DNA of 64,000 nt. Origin: Mycolicibacterium flavescens. Its GTDB lineage: Bacteria; Actinomycetota; Actinomycetes; Mycobacteriales; Mycobacteriaceae. The notes beneath the pieces are model-generated. The model ran no database searches, was not told the DNA's origin, and saw only the letters and a program-made list of their open reading frames with translations. Position numbers and translations under genes: made by a program. Position 1 is the first letter of the stretch. Each line of letters begins with the position of its first letter. The stretch is taken from the NCBI RefSeq assembly GCF_001722335.1, contig NZ_MIHA01000006.1, positions 124,001-188,000 on the forward strand. The letters run 5' to 3'. Below, piece by piece: positions 1 to 9,397 of the stretch.

Positions 1-1219
1 CGGAGTGAAACCAGCCGCCGCGGAACGCCTCTGCCGTCTTGGCCGGGTCGTCGAGGTAGCCCAGCATCAGATGCGGGCTGCGGTGGGCGATTTCGCCCAC
101 GGTGCCCGCGGCGACCGGCGTGTCCGAGTCATCGAGGATCGCGGTCTCGACATTGAGGGCCGGGCGGCCCGCAGCGCCCGCGTGTGCCTCCTGGTCGGCA
201 GGACCGAGCGCTGAGGCCAACGGCGCGATCTCGGTCTGGCCATAGAAGTTCCACAGCTGCAGTGCGGGCAGCCGCTCGCGCAGTTCGTGCAGTATCTCTG
301 TCGGCATGGCCGAGGCGCCGTAGTAGCCCTTGCGCAGGCTCGACAGGTCGACCTCGTCGAACACCGGGCAGCGCAGCAGGCTGATCCACACCGTCGGCGG
401 GGCGAAGTAGTTGGTGACCCGGTGCCGTTCGACGGCGCGCAGTACGGCCTCGGGCTCCGGGCGCGGCAGGATGATGCTGGTGGCGCCGAGGTAGATGTCG
501 GTGGCGAGGAAGTTGTCGAGCTGTGCGCAGTGGTACAGCGGCAACGAGTGCAGTTCGACGTCGTCGTCGCTCATGGAGCCCGCCGTGATCGTGCTGATGT
601 ACTGCCACATCAGGCTTCGGCTGCTGTGCATGACGCCCTTGGGCCGGGACTCGGTTCCGCTGGTGTACATCACCCGCAGCAGTTGGTCGTCCGCGACCAC
701 GAGGTCGGGCGGTGCGCAGGTGGTGCTCAGCCACGCCGCGAAGTCGGCCCAGCCGTCGGGGGCCGCCCGACCGGGCTCGGTCAGTGCGATCGGCGAGGTG
801 ACCAAGCCGCCGAGGCGCATGGCTTCCTCGGCGACCTCGACGAGCGCCGGTTCGACGATGAATCCCGTTGCGCGGCTGTGCCCCAGGATGTAGGCGATCT
901 CCTCGGCGGTCAGCATGAAGTTGACGGGCACCAGCACCACCGCCGCGCGGGCGGTGGCGAAGGCTAGAACGGCGTACTGCCAGCAATTGTGGGCCAGCAG
1001 CGCCACGCGGTCGCCGGGCGCTATGCCGTTGTCGTGCAGAGCGGCAGCGGCGCGGTCCACCAGTGCGTCGAACTCCGCGAACGTCAACACCACGTCGCCG
1101 TCGATGACAGCCACCTTGTCCGGGAATCTGCGCGCCGAGCGGCGCGGAAGGTCACCCAGCGAGTGCCCGCGGACCCGCGCCACCAGGTCGCCGAGGTCAT
1201 CTGAGTCGTCACGGTTCAT
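1..1219 (-). CDS. Acyl-CoA synthetase / AMP-dependent ligase (3' end cut by window edge)
   Basis: It activates a carboxylic acid to the acyl-adenylate and then the CoA thioester (ANL superfamily). About 406 N-terminal residues are present; the small C-terminal domain lies outside the window. Visible motifs are the P-loop (TSGTESRPKGVMHSS), the A5 motif (NFYGQTE) and GWFHSG just before the cut. The ATG at 1219 overlaps the stop of the upstream acyl-CoA dehydrogenase as ATGA, so the two are translationally coupled. The context suggests it activates an acid made by the neighbouring ketone and ring-cleavage enzymes, but the substrate cannot be read from sequence. It resembles mycobacterial FadD proteins; I do not assign a number. 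Confidence 0.88.
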   Translation of the reverse strand, partial: MNRDDSDDLGDLVARVRGHSLGDLPRRSARRFPDKVAVIDGDVVLTFAEFDALVDRAAAALHDNGIAPGDRVALLAHNCWQYAVLAFATARAAVVLVPVNFMLTAEEIAYILGHSRATGFIVEPALVEVAEEAMRLGGLVTSPIALTEPGRAAPDGWADFAAWLSTTCAPPDLVVADDQLLRVMYTSGTESRPKGVMHSSRSLMWQYISTITAGSMSDDDVELHSLPLYHCAQLDNFLATDIYLGATSIILPRPEPEAVLRAVERHRVTNYFAPPTVWISLLRCPVFDEVDLSSLRKGYYGASAMPTEILHELRERLPALQLWNFYGQTEIAPLASALGPADQEAHAGAAGRPALNVETAILDDSDTPVAAGTVGEIAHRSPHLMLGYLDDPAKTAEAFRGGWFHS

Positions 1220-2388
1220 GCCGGTCGCCTCCCGCGGGTCGGGTCCAGATCGAGGTCGCGTCCGATGATCTCGCGCATGATCTCCGAAGTCCCGCCGTAC
1301 ACGCGGGTCACGCGCGCGTCGATCGCCGCGCGGGCGATCGGATACTCCCGCATGTAGCCGTACCCGCCGAAGAGCTGCTGGCAGCTGTCGAGGACTCGGA
1401 ACTCCATCTCGGTGGCCCACAGCTTGGCCTTGGCGGCGTCGGCGGGCGACAGCCGGCCCGCGTTCAGCTCGACGACGCAGCGGTCGATGAACGACTCGGC
1501 CACCGCCACCTCGGTGGCGGCGTCGGCCAGTACGAACCGCGTGTTCTGCAGGGCGCCAATGGGTTTGCCGAAGGCGGTGCGCTCGCGCACGTAGTCAACG
1601 GTCCACCGCAGCCCGGCGCGGGCCCGGCCCAGGCTGCCGACGGCGATCTGCATGCGTTCCTGCGGCAGGTTGCGCATCATGTACTCGAAACCGTGCCCGA
1701 TCTCGCCCAGCAGATTGCGCTTGGGCACCGCGACGTCGGTGAACGACAGCTCGGAGGTGTCCTGGCAGTGCAGGCCCAGCTTCTCGAGGTTGCGTCCGCG
1801 CTCGAATCCGGGCATGCCGCGCTCGAGCACCATCAGCGTCAGACCGCGATGACGGTCGGGGGAGGTGCGCACCGCGGTGATCAGCAGGTCGGCGTTCTGC
1901 CCGTTCGTGATGAACGTCTTGGCGCCGTTGACCACGAAGTGATCGCCGGCGTCGACCGCGGAGGTCCGGATACCCGCCACATCGGAGCCCGCGCCGGGTT
2001 CGGTCATCCCGATGGCCGCGATCAGATCGCCGCTGACGAATCCCGGCAACCACCGGTCCTGCTGTTCGGGTGTGGTCAGATCCGCCAGATACGGCAGGCA
2101 GATGTCGTTGTGCACGGCGAAACTCAGACCCACCGCACCGCATCCGGCGTCCATGAACGACTCGATCAGCATCTGGTTGTAGCGGAAATCGCGTACGCCG
2201 AGCCCGCCGAACTTCTCGTCGGCCGCGAAGCCCAGCAGCCCCACCGCGCCGGCGCCGGCGAAGACTTCACGGGCGACGATCCCGGCCGTCTCCCAGCCGT
2301 CGATGTGGGGGGCGACTTCCTTGGCGGCGAACTGTGTTGCGAGCTCCCCGAACGCGTGATGGTCGTCGTCGTAGTGCACCCGTTGCAT
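1216..2388 (-). CDS. Acyl-CoA dehydrogenase, LCAD-type active site
   Basis: A 390-residue flavoprotein that introduces the alpha,beta double bond into an acyl-CoA. It carries IGMTEPGAGSD (FAD/substrate loop), QLFGGYGYMREYPIAR and RVYGGTSEIM. The usual MCAD catalytic Glu position in the YxGT motif is Gly, whereas LPQER carries a Glu where long-chain dehydrogenases place theirs, so the LCAD-type arrangement is inferred. The start is the ATG at 2388, giving MQRVHYDDDHH; an upstream in-frame extension has atypical low-complexity Arg/Pro content and runs into the divergent promoter region. It is coupled to the ligase downstream and divergent from the monooxygenase at 2490. Confidence 0.9.
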   Translation of the reverse strand: MQRVHYDDDHHAFGELATQFAAKEVAPHIDGWETAGIVAREVFAGAGAVGLLGFAADEKFGGLGVRDFRYNQMLIESFMDAGCGAVGLSFAVHNDICLPYLADLTTPEQQDRWLPGFVSGDLIAAIGMTEPGAGSDVAGIRTSAVDAGDHFVVNGAKTFITNGQNADLLITAVRTSPDRHRGLTLMVLERGMPGFERGRNLEKLGLHCQDTSELSFTDVAVPKRNLLGEIGHGFEYMMRNLPQERMQIAVGSLGRARAGLRWTVDYVRERTAFGKPIGALQNTRFVLADAATEVAVAESFIDRCVVELNAGRLSPADAAKAKLWATEMEFRVLDSCQQLFGGYGYMREYPIARAAIDARVTRVYGGTSEIMREIIGRDLDLDPTRGRRPA

Positions 2389-2430
2389 GGGCGCACTGTA
2401 GGTGAAGATGCGGTGCGCTCTCCGATGCGT

Positions 2431-2447
2431 GTCCCGCTCAGTAGGCG
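2431..2447. promoter_or_regulatory. Candidate IclR-type operator, half-conserved
   Basis: GTCCCGCTCAGTAGGCG lies in the 101-bp divergent region between the acyl-CoA dehydrogenase and the first monooxygenase. The left arm and centre (GTCCCG-CTCAG) match the better palindromes at 15957 and 25780; the right arm is poor. Assignment is by comparison inside the window only. Confidence 0.35.
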
Positions 2448-2489
2448 GGGCGGGGCCAGGTCCGGTCGTGCGGGCCGATACTCGGGTCC

Positions 2490-4412
2490 GTGACTGCTGA
2501 CGCCCGAACCCTCCCGGCTGCGAGTGCGGCCGACAGTGACGAACTGGCGAACCATCTCCGTCAGGCCGACCCCGGGGTGCTCGTCGCGGTGCTGGCCCAG
2601 ATGACGGGCGACCCGTCGGTGGTCGAGCGGTTCGGCCCGAAGATCTCCCACGTCCCCGATCCACCCGAGCGCGCGGGCGTGACCGACACCGACACCCGCG
2701 ACGAGCTCGTCGCCGCGGTCGTGGCTGCGGTGTCCGCGCCGCGCGCCGACGACGCGATGGCCCCCGACGACATCGGGTTGTTCACCCGCGTACTGCCGGT
2801 GGCGCTCGGCTCCGACGTGGAAGACGAGTTCGTCCCGCTCCTGCTCGAGCAGGGCGGCTTTCACCTGTCGCAGCCCACGCTGCCGCGCACGGTGCCGATT
2901 CCGGAGACGACGAACGTGGCGATCATCGGCGCCGGTATCGCCGGCATCATCACCGCGCTCGCGGCGGCCGACGCCGGGGTCCGGTACCAGATTTTCGATC
3001 GCAACGACGAAGTCGGTGGCACGTGGTTGACCACCCGGTACCCCGGCATCGGTGTGGACACGCCGTCGGCGTACTACTCGTTGTCGCGCGAGGTCAATCC
3101 GGACTGGTCGAGCTACTACCCGCAGGGCGCCGAATACCAGCGCTACCTGGTGTCGCTGGCCGACAAGTACGGGCTTCGTCAGCACACCCGGTTCGGCACC
3201 GAGGTGCAGGCGCTGTGGTGGGACGACGAGCGTAACCGGTGGCAGATTCACGCGGTGGACCGCGACGGCGCGCGCGACGTCAGCTACGCGCGGGTGGTCG
3301 TCACCGCCGCCGGCTATCTCAACCGGCCGCGGTGGCCGGACGTACCCGGTCGGGAATCGTTCGCGGGCACCAGCATTCACTCCGCGCTGTGGGACCCGTC
3401 GCTGAACCTCGCCGGTAAGCGGGTGGCCGTGATCGGAGCCGGCTGCACCGCGGTGCAGATCGTCGACGCCTGCGTCGACGAGGTTGAGCACCTGACCGTC
3501 TTCCAGCGCCAGCCGCACTGGGTGGCTCCGCGCAAGCGGCTTTCCGACGATGCGCCGGAATACCGCCGCTATCTGGGCAGGCACCTGCCGTACTACGCGA
3601 ACTGGCACCGGCTCAAGTCGTACTGGGCGACGGCCGACAACAACTACCCCGTCATCCTGCGGGACCCCGAGTGGGCGAAGGACCACCTGTCGATCTCGCA
3701 GGCCAACGACGTGCTGCTGCAGATGTGTCTGGAGTACATCAACCGCACCTTCGGTGAAGGCTCGGAGCTCGCGAAGAAGGTCACCCCGGACTTCGCGCCG
3801 TACGGCAAGCGGATCATCCGCGACCCCGGCGGCTACTACGCCGCGCTGACCCGCGACCACGTCGACGTCGAGGCCAGTGAACCGGCCGCGGTCAACGCCG
3901 ACGGCATCGTCACGCAGGACGGCAGGCAGATCGACCTCGACGTGATCGTCTACGCCACCGGCTATCACCTCGACTTCCTGTCCACGATCGACATCCGCGG
4001 CCGGGACGGGCGGACACTGCGCGACGAGTGGGGTGACAGCCCACGGGCGTACCGCGGCGGCACAGTGCCGGGCTTTCCGAACCTGTTCATCACCTCGGCG
4101 CCGAACTACAGCCCGGGACACGGCGCAGGCGCCAACTTCTCGATGGAGGTGCTCGCGCACTACATCGTGGAATGCCTGCAACTGCTGGCGCTGCGCGGCG
4201 CCGACACCATGGAGGTCACCCGCGAGGCCTACGACGAGTACGTCGCGCAGATCGACGACGCGATGTCGCGGACGGTGTGGTGCCACACTCCCAACGCGCA
4301 CACCTACTACCGTTCCGGATCCGGTCGGGTCGTGGTCGCGACGCCGTACCGGCTCGTCGACGTGTGGAACCAGCACCGCGCCCCGATCGAAGAGCACTTC
4401 GTGATCCGATGA
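2490..4412 (+). CDS. Baeyer-Villiger flavin monooxygenase, long N-terminally extended (HAPMO-like)
   Basis: A 640-residue FAD/NADPH monooxygenase expected to insert oxygen beside a ketone and give an ester or lactone. The first Rossmann motif GAGIAG is at about residue 147, the BVMO fingerprint FAGTSIHSALWD at about 291, and the second nucleotide motif GAGCTA at about 317. The 140-residue leader and total length match the 4-hydroxyacetophenone monooxygenase subgroup rather than the 540-residue cyclohexanone type. The start is a GTG at 2490. The gene overlaps the following SDR (ATGA). A natural pairing with the esterase at 7582 would turn a ketone into an alcohol or phenol plus acid. Substrate range is inferred. 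Confidence 0.88.
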   Translation: MTADARTLPAASAADSDELANHLRQADPGVLVAVLAQMTGDPSVVERFGPKISHVPDPPERAGVTDTDTRDELVAAVVAAVSAPRADDAMAPDDIGLFTRVLPVALGSDVEDEFVPLLLEQGGFHLSQPTLPRTVPIPETTNVAIIGAGIAGIITALAAADAGVRYQIFDRNDEVGGTWLTTRYPGIGVDTPSAYYSLSREVNPDWSSYYPQGAEYQRYLVSLADKYGLRQHTRFGTEVQALWWDDERNRWQIHAVDRDGARDVSYARVVVTAAGYLNRPRWPDVPGRESFAGTSIHSALWDPSLNLAGKRVAVIGAGCTAVQIVDACVDEVEHLTVFQRQPHWVAPRKRLSDDAPEYRRYLGRHLPYYANWHRLKSYWATADNNYPVILRDPEWAKDHLSISQANDVLLQMCLEYINRTFGEGSELAKKVTPDFAPYGKRIIRDPGGYYAALTRDHVDVEASEPAAVNADGIVTQDGRQIDLDVIVYATGYHLDFLSTIDIRGRDGRTLRDEWGDSPRAYRGGTVPGFPNLFITSAPNYSPGHGAGANFSMEVLAHYIVECLQLLALRGADTMEVTREAYDEYVAQIDDAMSRTVWCHTPNAHTYYRSGSGRVVVATPYRLVDVWNQHRAPIEEHFVIR

Positions 4413-5296
4413 CGGGACTTCTGGAGGGCAAGACCGCACTGGTCACGGGCAGCAGCCGCGGCATCGGACGCGCTGTGGCGCAACGTTTCGCGGCCGAAGG
4501 CGCCACCGTCGTGGTGACCGCGCGCGCGTTCGAACCGTCGGCGTCACTGCGTGCGGGCGCGACCACGGCGCTGCCCGGCACCATCGCGGAGACGATCGAG
4601 CTGATCGAGCAGGTCGGCGGCCGGGCGATCGGCGTCGCCGCGGACCTGGAGGATCACGAGCAGCGTGGCAACCTGATCGACCAGGTCGTCGCGCGCGCGG
4701 GCGGTATCGACATCCTGGTCAACAACGCGGGTTTCGCCGACTACGCCGTGGTCGAGAAGATGGGCCTGGAGACCTTCGACCGCACCGTCGAGCATTATCT
4801 GCGGACCCCGTTCGTCTTGACGAAAGCCGCTGTGCCGCACATGCGTCGACGCGGCGCCGGCTGGATCGTCAACATCGGTTCGGTGACCGGCGTCGCGCCG
4901 GTGCGGCCGTACCGCGAGTACAACAAGACATCGGGCGACGTCGTCTACGCGTCCTGTAAAGCCGCGTTGCACCGCTTCACCCAGGGCGTCGCGGCCGAAC
5001 TGCTCGACGCCAACATCGCCGTGAACTGTGTGGGGCCGTCGACTGCAATCCGCACTCCTGGTGCAGCACAGTTGATTCCGGACACCTTCCCCACCGAGCC
5101 GGTGGAGTATCTGGCCGAGACCGTGCTGGCGATGTGCCATCGACCGGCCGCCGAGCGGACCGGGCTTGTGGCGTTCAGCCTGCACTACCCCTGGTCGCAG
5201 GGGCTCACGGTGCACAGCCTGGACGGCGCCACCGAACTGCCGCCGCTGGAACCTCCCACCGCCGCGAACCCGAACATCCTGCCCGCCGGCCTCTGA
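4409..5296 (+). CDS. Short-chain dehydrogenase/reductase
   Basis: A 295-residue SDR, NAD(P)-dependent and probably interconverting an alcohol and a ketone. It shows the TGSSRGIG cofactor motif near the N-terminus, NNAG, and the active-site YASCK. The ATG overlaps the upstream monooxygenase stop, so the two are expressed together; the SDR could make the ketone that the monooxygenase oxidises. It is longer than a minimal SDR, with an insertion before the catalytic Tyr (NKTSGDVV) and a 30-residue tail rich in Pro. It converges on the next gene with a 16-bp gap. Confidence 0.88.
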   Translation: MTGLLEGKTALVTGSSRGIGRAVAQRFAAEGATVVVTARAFEPSASLRAGATTALPGTIAETIELIEQVGGRAIGVAADLEDHEQRGNLIDQVVARAGGIDILVNNAGFADYAVVEKMGLETFDRTVEHYLRTPFVLTKAAVPHMRRRGAGWIVNIGSVTGVAPVRPYREYNKTSGDVVYASCKAALHRFTQGVAAELLDANIAVNCVGPSTAIRTPGAAQLIPDTFPTEPVEYLAETVLAMCHRPAAERTGLVAFSLHYPWSQGLTVHSLDGATELPPLEPPTAANPNILPAGL

Positions 5297-5312
5297 GCGG
5301 GAGTGCGCTGAA

Positions 5313-5927
5313 TCACGGGTTGGCGCAGAAGCTGTGGCACACGCGGTCCCGGACGATGACCTCGGGGCACTCCGGGTCGAACCACCGGTCGACGTACGCC
5401 CAGTGGATCGGATGCATCAGGTACGGACCGGTCAGCCCGTGTAGATCGCGGAACTCCTGCTCGAAAACGTGCGTCCACGGCGAGGCGCCGACGGCGGACT
5501 CCACGCGGCTGAGCTGCCAACTGCTGATCGAGCTGACATAGCGGGGCAGGAGCCGCAGATCGTCCTCGAACCGGGTGAGCGCGGCGTCATCGGTGTCCGG
5601 GTGTACCCGCAGCAGCAACGTCCGGTAGACCGCGGCGGGGAGGTCCCGTTCGGCGGTCGGGGCGCCGGGGTAGTCGGCGCCGTTGACCCGCCCGACTTCG
5701 GGACGCTCGAGGAGCATATCGAAAGTAGGGGCGGCCGAACGCCATTGGTCGACGTCGTCGAACCACAAGCGCAGGAGGACGTCCCCGCCGTTACGGACGC
5801 CGGGCAGCGTGGGCTGCACCAGCGTGCGGGTGGCGCCGCTGTCGGTCACCGCCCGCCGCAGATCCCCGAGCAGGTGGTCGCGGCCCGCCTCTCCGTCGAC
5901 GTCGACCAGGCGGACGACGTTAAACAT
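5313..5927 (-). CDS. A/B-barrel (Dabb-like) domain protein
   Basis: A 204-residue soluble protein with no signal peptide or membrane segment. Its C-terminal half (from about residue 130, ISSWQLSRVESAVG onward) looks like a ferredoxin-fold dimeric alpha/beta barrel domain of the kind seen beside aromatic and polyketide enzymes. The function is unknown. The ATG at 5927 overlaps the end of the upstream small gene by 8 bp. The pair probably forms one unit, possibly a hetero-barrel that handles a reactive pathway intermediate; that role is inferred. Confidence 0.7.
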   Translation of the reverse strand: MFNVVRLVDVDGEAGRDHLLGDLRRAVTDSGATRTLVQPTLPGVRNGGDVLLRLWFDDVDQWRSAAPTFDMLLERPEVGRVNGADYPGAPTAERDLPAAVYRTLLLRVHPDTDDAALTRFEDDLRLLPRYVSSISSWQLSRVESAVGASPWTHVFEQEFRDLHGLTGPYLMHPIHWAYVDRWFDPECPEVIVRDRVCHSFCANP

Positions 5928-6267
5928 CGCAGAGCCGGTCCACATCGGCGGCCGACGCCGCGACACTGCGGGTGCGTTCGGCGACCAGTTCGGCGATACC
6001 GTCCCACCACTGACCGAGGCCAGGGTCGGGGCGGCCCTGCCAGGTCATCTCCCACCACGCCTGCGGCGAGGGCAGCGCCCATGTCGCAGTGACGACGTTG
6101 GATTGGTCCTCGAACCAGATCGGCGGGCTCACCAGCACGTCGCGCAGCGTCATTCCGCGCTCGTGTGCCCCCGGCGCGTACTCCGACAGGTAGGCATCGA
6201 CGAACCGCCGGGCGCATCCGGGCCGGGTCACGATCCGGTCGACGACGAACACCTCACCACCGGCCAT
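5920..6267 (-). CDS. Small NIPSNAP/A-B-barrel-like protein
   Basis: A 115-residue soluble protein starting MAGGEVFVVDRIVTRPG. The opening strand followed by a helix containing FVDAYLSEYAPGA is typical of dimeric alpha/beta barrel folds. No catalytic motif is evident. It is the first gene of a two-gene unit, overlaps the next by 8 bp, and is divergent from the flavin oxidoreductase at 6369 across a 101-bp region. It may be a small isomerase or a binding protein for a pathway intermediate; I cannot choose between these. Confidence 0.65.
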   Translation of the reverse strand: MAGGEVFVVDRIVTRPGCARRFVDAYLSEYAPGAHERGMTLRDVLVSPPIWFEDQSNVVTATWALPSPQAWWEMTWQGRPDPGLGQWWDGIAELVAERTRSVAASAADVDRLCDV

Positions 6268-6368
6268 GGCCGTGAGCGTACGGCCGGCCCGGCGGACATC
6301 GAGATGACGCTCCCGGCCATCGGGAGGGTGCCGTTGACCGACGAGGCTGCGGCGCGCACCGTGGCCTG

Positions 6369-7577
6369 ATGGACGTCGAGACCACGCCGGATCCGTTCGC
6401 GCCGACCAGGCTCGGGCCGGTGCGGCTGCGCAACCGGGTGATCAAGGCGGCGACATCGGAAGGCCGATCACCCGACGGCCTGGTGACCGACGACCTGATC
6501 GACTTCCACGTGGCGTTCGCCGAAGGTGGCGTCGGCATGACGACGGTGGCGTACTGCTGCGTTTCCGAGGAAGGCGCCAGCGCGCCCGGCCAGATCGTGA
6601 TGAGCCCGGCGGCCATCCCGGGACTGCGCAGGCTCACCGACGCAGTGCACGCCGCCGGTTCGGCGATCTCGGCCCAACTCGGCCACGCCGGGGTGGTGGC
6701 GCCGAAGAAGCTCACAGGGGTAACCGCGATCGCGCCGAGCCGGTTCATCAACCCGACCTCGTTCGCCTACTGCCGAGAGATCACCCGCGACGAAATCCGG
6801 CAGGTCACCGAACAATTCGCTGCCACCGCGCAGGTGGCCATCGACGCCGGCTTCGACGCCGTCGAACTGCACTTCGGCCATCTCTACCTCCCGAGCTCGT
6901 TCCTGAGCGCGCGCATCAACCGGCGTAAGGACGGCTACGGAGGTTCGATCGACAACCGGTCCCGGTTCGTCAGGGAGATCGCGTCGCGGGTCCGCGAGGT
7001 CGTCGGCGACCAGATCGGGGTCATCGCCAAGCTCGACATGGACGACGGTCTGCCCGGCAGCATCTGGATCGACGAGGCCCTGCGCACCGCGCAACTGCTC
7101 GACGGCGACGCCACACTCGATGCGATCGAGCTGACCCAGGGCTCGTCGGTGTACAAGCCGATGTACCTTTTCCGCGGCGACGTGCCGGTGAAGGAGTTTG
7201 CCGCCGTGATGCCCGCCGCGCTGCGGCCGGGGGTCCGGCTGGCGGGCAAGCGAGTGATGGGCAGCTACCCCTATCGGGATCTCTACATGCTCGACGCCGC
7301 ACGCCAATTCGTCCCGGTCGTCCGCAACACCCAGCTGATTCTGCTGGGCGGCATCACCAACTACGACCACCTCCGGACGGGACTGCGCGAAGGGTTCGAC
7401 TTCATGGCGCTCGGCAGGGCGCTGCTGCGAGAGCCCGATCTGGTGAATGCCATGATCGCCGACCACGGCACGCGCAGCCGCTGCAACCACAACAACAAGT
7501 GCATGGTCACGGTGTTCGGCCGGACGCACTGCGTGCTCGACCCCGTTCAGAGGTACGGGGACGCAACGCGACGCTAG
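6369..7577 (+). CDS. Old Yellow Enzyme-like NADH:flavin oxidoreductase
   Basis: A 402-residue FMN TIM-barrel protein of the OYE/2,4-dienoyl-CoA reductase superfamily. It has QLGHAG, then a modified HGYL-type loop (FGHLYLPSSFLS) and the family motif RKDGYGGSIDNRSRF at about residues 195-208. LGGITN and ALGRALLREPDL fit the phosphate-binding end. The C-terminus has Cys residues in CNHNNKC and HC that may be a remnant of the Cys cluster of the dienoyl-CoA reductase branch, but the second domain is absent. It probably reduces an activated C=C bond in the same pathway. Confidence 0.85.
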   Translation: MDVETTPDPFAPTRLGPVRLRNRVIKAATSEGRSPDGLVTDDLIDFHVAFAEGGVGMTTVAYCCVSEEGASAPGQIVMSPAAIPGLRRLTDAVHAAGSAISAQLGHAGVVAPKKLTGVTAIAPSRFINPTSFAYCREITRDEIRQVTEQFAATAQVAIDAGFDAVELHFGHLYLPSSFLSARINRRKDGYGGSIDNRSRFVREIASRVREVVGDQIGVIAKLDMDDGLPGSIWIDEALRTAQLLDGDATLDAIELTQGSSVYKPMYLFRGDVPVKEFAAVMPAALRPGVRLAGKRVMGSYPYRDLYMLDAARQFVPVVRNTQLILLGGITNYDHLRTGLREGFDFMALGRALLREPDLVNAMIADHGTRSRCNHNNKCMVTVFGRTHCVLDPVQRYGDATRR

Positions 7578-7581
7578 CCGG

Positions 7582-8499
7582 TCAGATCAAGGCTGCGATC
7601 TCGCGGGTCACCTGGCGACGCGCCTCGTGGGCGATGTCGAGCATCGGCATCGTCATGAAGCCGTGAATTCCGCCGTCGAAGCGGCAGCACGACGTGGGCA
7701 CACCGGCGGCCTCGAGAGCGTCGGCGTAGTCCGCGCCCTCGTCGTGCAGCGGATCGTGCCCCGCCAGCGCCACCACCGCGGGCGGCAAGCCGTCGAGGTG
7801 GGCGTGCAGCGGCGAGGCGTACGGGTGGGTGCGGTCAGCGACCGCGGGTACGTACTGGTCCCAGTACCACTGCAGCGCGGGGCGAGGATTGTAGAACCCG
7901 TTGCCGTACAACCGGTATGACTCGGTGTCGAAGTTCGCCGCGATCATCGGGTAGAGCAGCAGCTGGGCCCGCAGTGTCGGTCCGCCCCGGTCCCGCGACA
8001 TCAGCGCGGTGACCGCCGCAAGGTTGCCTCCGGCGCTGTCACCCCCGACAGCCAGTCGGTCCGGATCACCGCCGATTCGGGCGGCATCGTCGGCCGCCCA
8101 CCGCGTCGCCGCGTACACGTCTTCCGCGGCGGTCGGCCACTGGCTCTCCGGGGCAAGGCGGTAGCCGACCGAAACCACCACGGCGGGAATGAGGTTCGCG
8201 ATGTTTCGGCAGAGTCCGTCGTGGCTGTCGAGGTCGCAGAACACGAAACCGCCGCCGTGGGCGTACACCAGGACGGGCAGCGGTCCGGTCGCCGTGGGCC
8301 GGTAGATCCGCACCGGGACCGTGCCGTCCTCTACGGGGACCGACACCTCGCTGACCGAGCCGATCGGCTCGGGGTGTGCCGGTGGCACGAAACGCGAACG
8401 GATCGTCGCCCGCGCCTGGGCACCGGTCATGGTGTGCACCGGCGGGAAGCCCGCGTCCAGCGACTCGATCAGCGCGGCGATCTGCGGGTCGAGTTTCAT
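7582..8499 (-). CDS. HSL-family alpha/beta-hydrolase (esterase/lipase)
   Basis: A 305-residue cytoplasmic esterase. It has the oxyanion motif YAHGGGF, the nucleophile elbow GGDSAGGN, an acid region (GHDPLHDEG) and the catalytic His in GGIHGF, all characteristic of the hormone-sensitive lipase group. The ATG at 8499 overlaps the IclR stop, so esterase and regulator share a transcript. In this cluster it is the best candidate for hydrolysing an ester produced by a Baeyer-Villiger enzyme. No signal peptide is present. Confidence 0.9.
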   Translation of the reverse strand: MKLDPQIAALIESLDAGFPPVHTMTGAQARATIRSRFVPPAHPEPIGSVSEVSVPVEDGTVPVRIYRPTATGPLPVLVYAHGGGFVFCDLDSHDGLCRNIANLIPAVVVSVGYRLAPESQWPTAAEDVYAATRWAADDAARIGGDPDRLAVGGDSAGGNLAAVTALMSRDRGGPTLRAQLLLYPMIAANFDTESYRLYGNGFYNPRPALQWYWDQYVPAVADRTHPYASPLHAHLDGLPPAVVALAGHDPLHDEGADYADALEAAGVPTSCCRFDGGIHGFMTMPMLDIAHEARRQVTREIAALI

Positions 8500-9338
8500 G
8501 CGTACTGCAGTGCCGGTTCGCGGGTAGGGGCGGGGCGAAGGACGGGCGCGTTGCGCAGCGGACGCGCCTGCTGCAGGGTCGGGGCCACCCGCGCGGGGCC
8601 GTCCTCGACGTTGCGCCAGATTCCCATCGCGGTCATCCGGACCGGGGCGACGAGTCGCTGGTCGAACATCATGCGGTTCACCGGACCGCACACAGACACC
8701 GCCGCCACGGGCTCGCCCTGGCCTCCGATCGGGGCTGCGACGCAACCGAATCCGGCCATCGACTCTTCCCGGTCGAACGCGACGCCGTGCTCACGGGTCT
8801 TGGCGAGCTCGCTGCGCAACTGCGCCGGCGAGGCAATCGAGTACCTGGTTCGGCGGTTGGCCAGATCCACCGTGTCGCAGTCCAGGTCCTTCGCATGGGC
8901 GAGCAGCGCCTTACCGACGGCCGAGCAGTGTGCGGGATGGCGGCCGCCGACCCGGGTGGGAATCGCCGCGGTCATCCGGTCGCCGATCTTTTCCAGGTAG
9001 ACCACATCGGAACCGTCGAGGACGGCCAGGTGGACGACGAGCCCGGTCGCGCGATGCAGGTCGTGCAGCAGCGGTACGGCCGCGCGATGCAGGCGGTCCT
9101 GGTGCACGGCCAACGAGCCCAGCTCCACCAGCCGCATCCCCAGCTCGTAGTCGCGGCCGTTGCGGCGCAGCCACCGGAGTTGGACCAGGCGCTCGAGCAT
9201 GCGGTGCGCTGACGACCGCGGCAGACCGGTGCGGCGCACGATCTGCGCCAGGGTCAGCCGGCCCGGCCCGTCGAAGGCATCCAGGACCAGCGACACCCGG
9301 TCGAGGACGGCGCTGGGAGTTTCGACGGTCGGGGTCAT
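8496..9338 (-). CDS. IclR-family transcriptional regulator
   Basis: A 280-residue regulator with an N-terminal winged helix (LTLAQIVRRTGLPRSSAHRML, about residues 27-47) and a C-terminal ligand-binding GAF-like domain. The start is the ATG at 9338, preceded by a good GGAGG ribosome site. It is the only regulator inside the catabolic block. A strong palindrome with a direct repeat lies just upstream (9370-9397) and is probably its own operator. Whether it also reads the GTCCCG-type palindromes elsewhere in the block is open. Confidence 0.9.
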   Translation of the reverse strand: MTPTVETPSAVLDRVSLVLDAFDGPGRLTLAQIVRRTGLPRSSAHRMLERLVQLRWLRRNGRDYELGMRLVELGSLAVHQDRLHRAAVPLLHDLHRATGLVVHLAVLDGSDVVYLEKIGDRMTAAIPTRVGGRHPAHCSAVGKALLAHAKDLDCDTVDLANRRTRYSIASPAQLRSELAKTREHGVAFDREESMAGFGCVAAPIGGQGEPVAAVSVCGPVNRMMFDQRLVAPVRMTAMGIWRNVEDGPARVAPTLQQARPLRNAPVLRPAPTREPALQYA

Positions 9339-9369
9339 GGGGGCCTCCAGATGGTCAGCGGTGACAACC

Positions 9370-9397
9370 AGGCATATGCCTAATAGAAATATGCCTA
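9370..9397. promoter_or_regulatory. Probable IclR autoregulatory operator
   Basis: A perfect 12-bp palindrome AGGCATATGCCT (9370-9381) is followed by a second copy of the half site. On the minus strand TAGGCATAT occurs twice with a 15-bp period (9397-9389 and 9382-9374). The site is 32 bp upstream of the regulator start, in a locally AT-rich stretch unlike its surroundings. Confidence 0.55.

Noticed and set aside
2166..4439. A 757-codon open frame on the minus strand opposite the first BVMO
   Set aside because: It is the antisense shadow of a gene with clear motifs; the translation is Arg/Val/Asp-rich with no recognisable domain.
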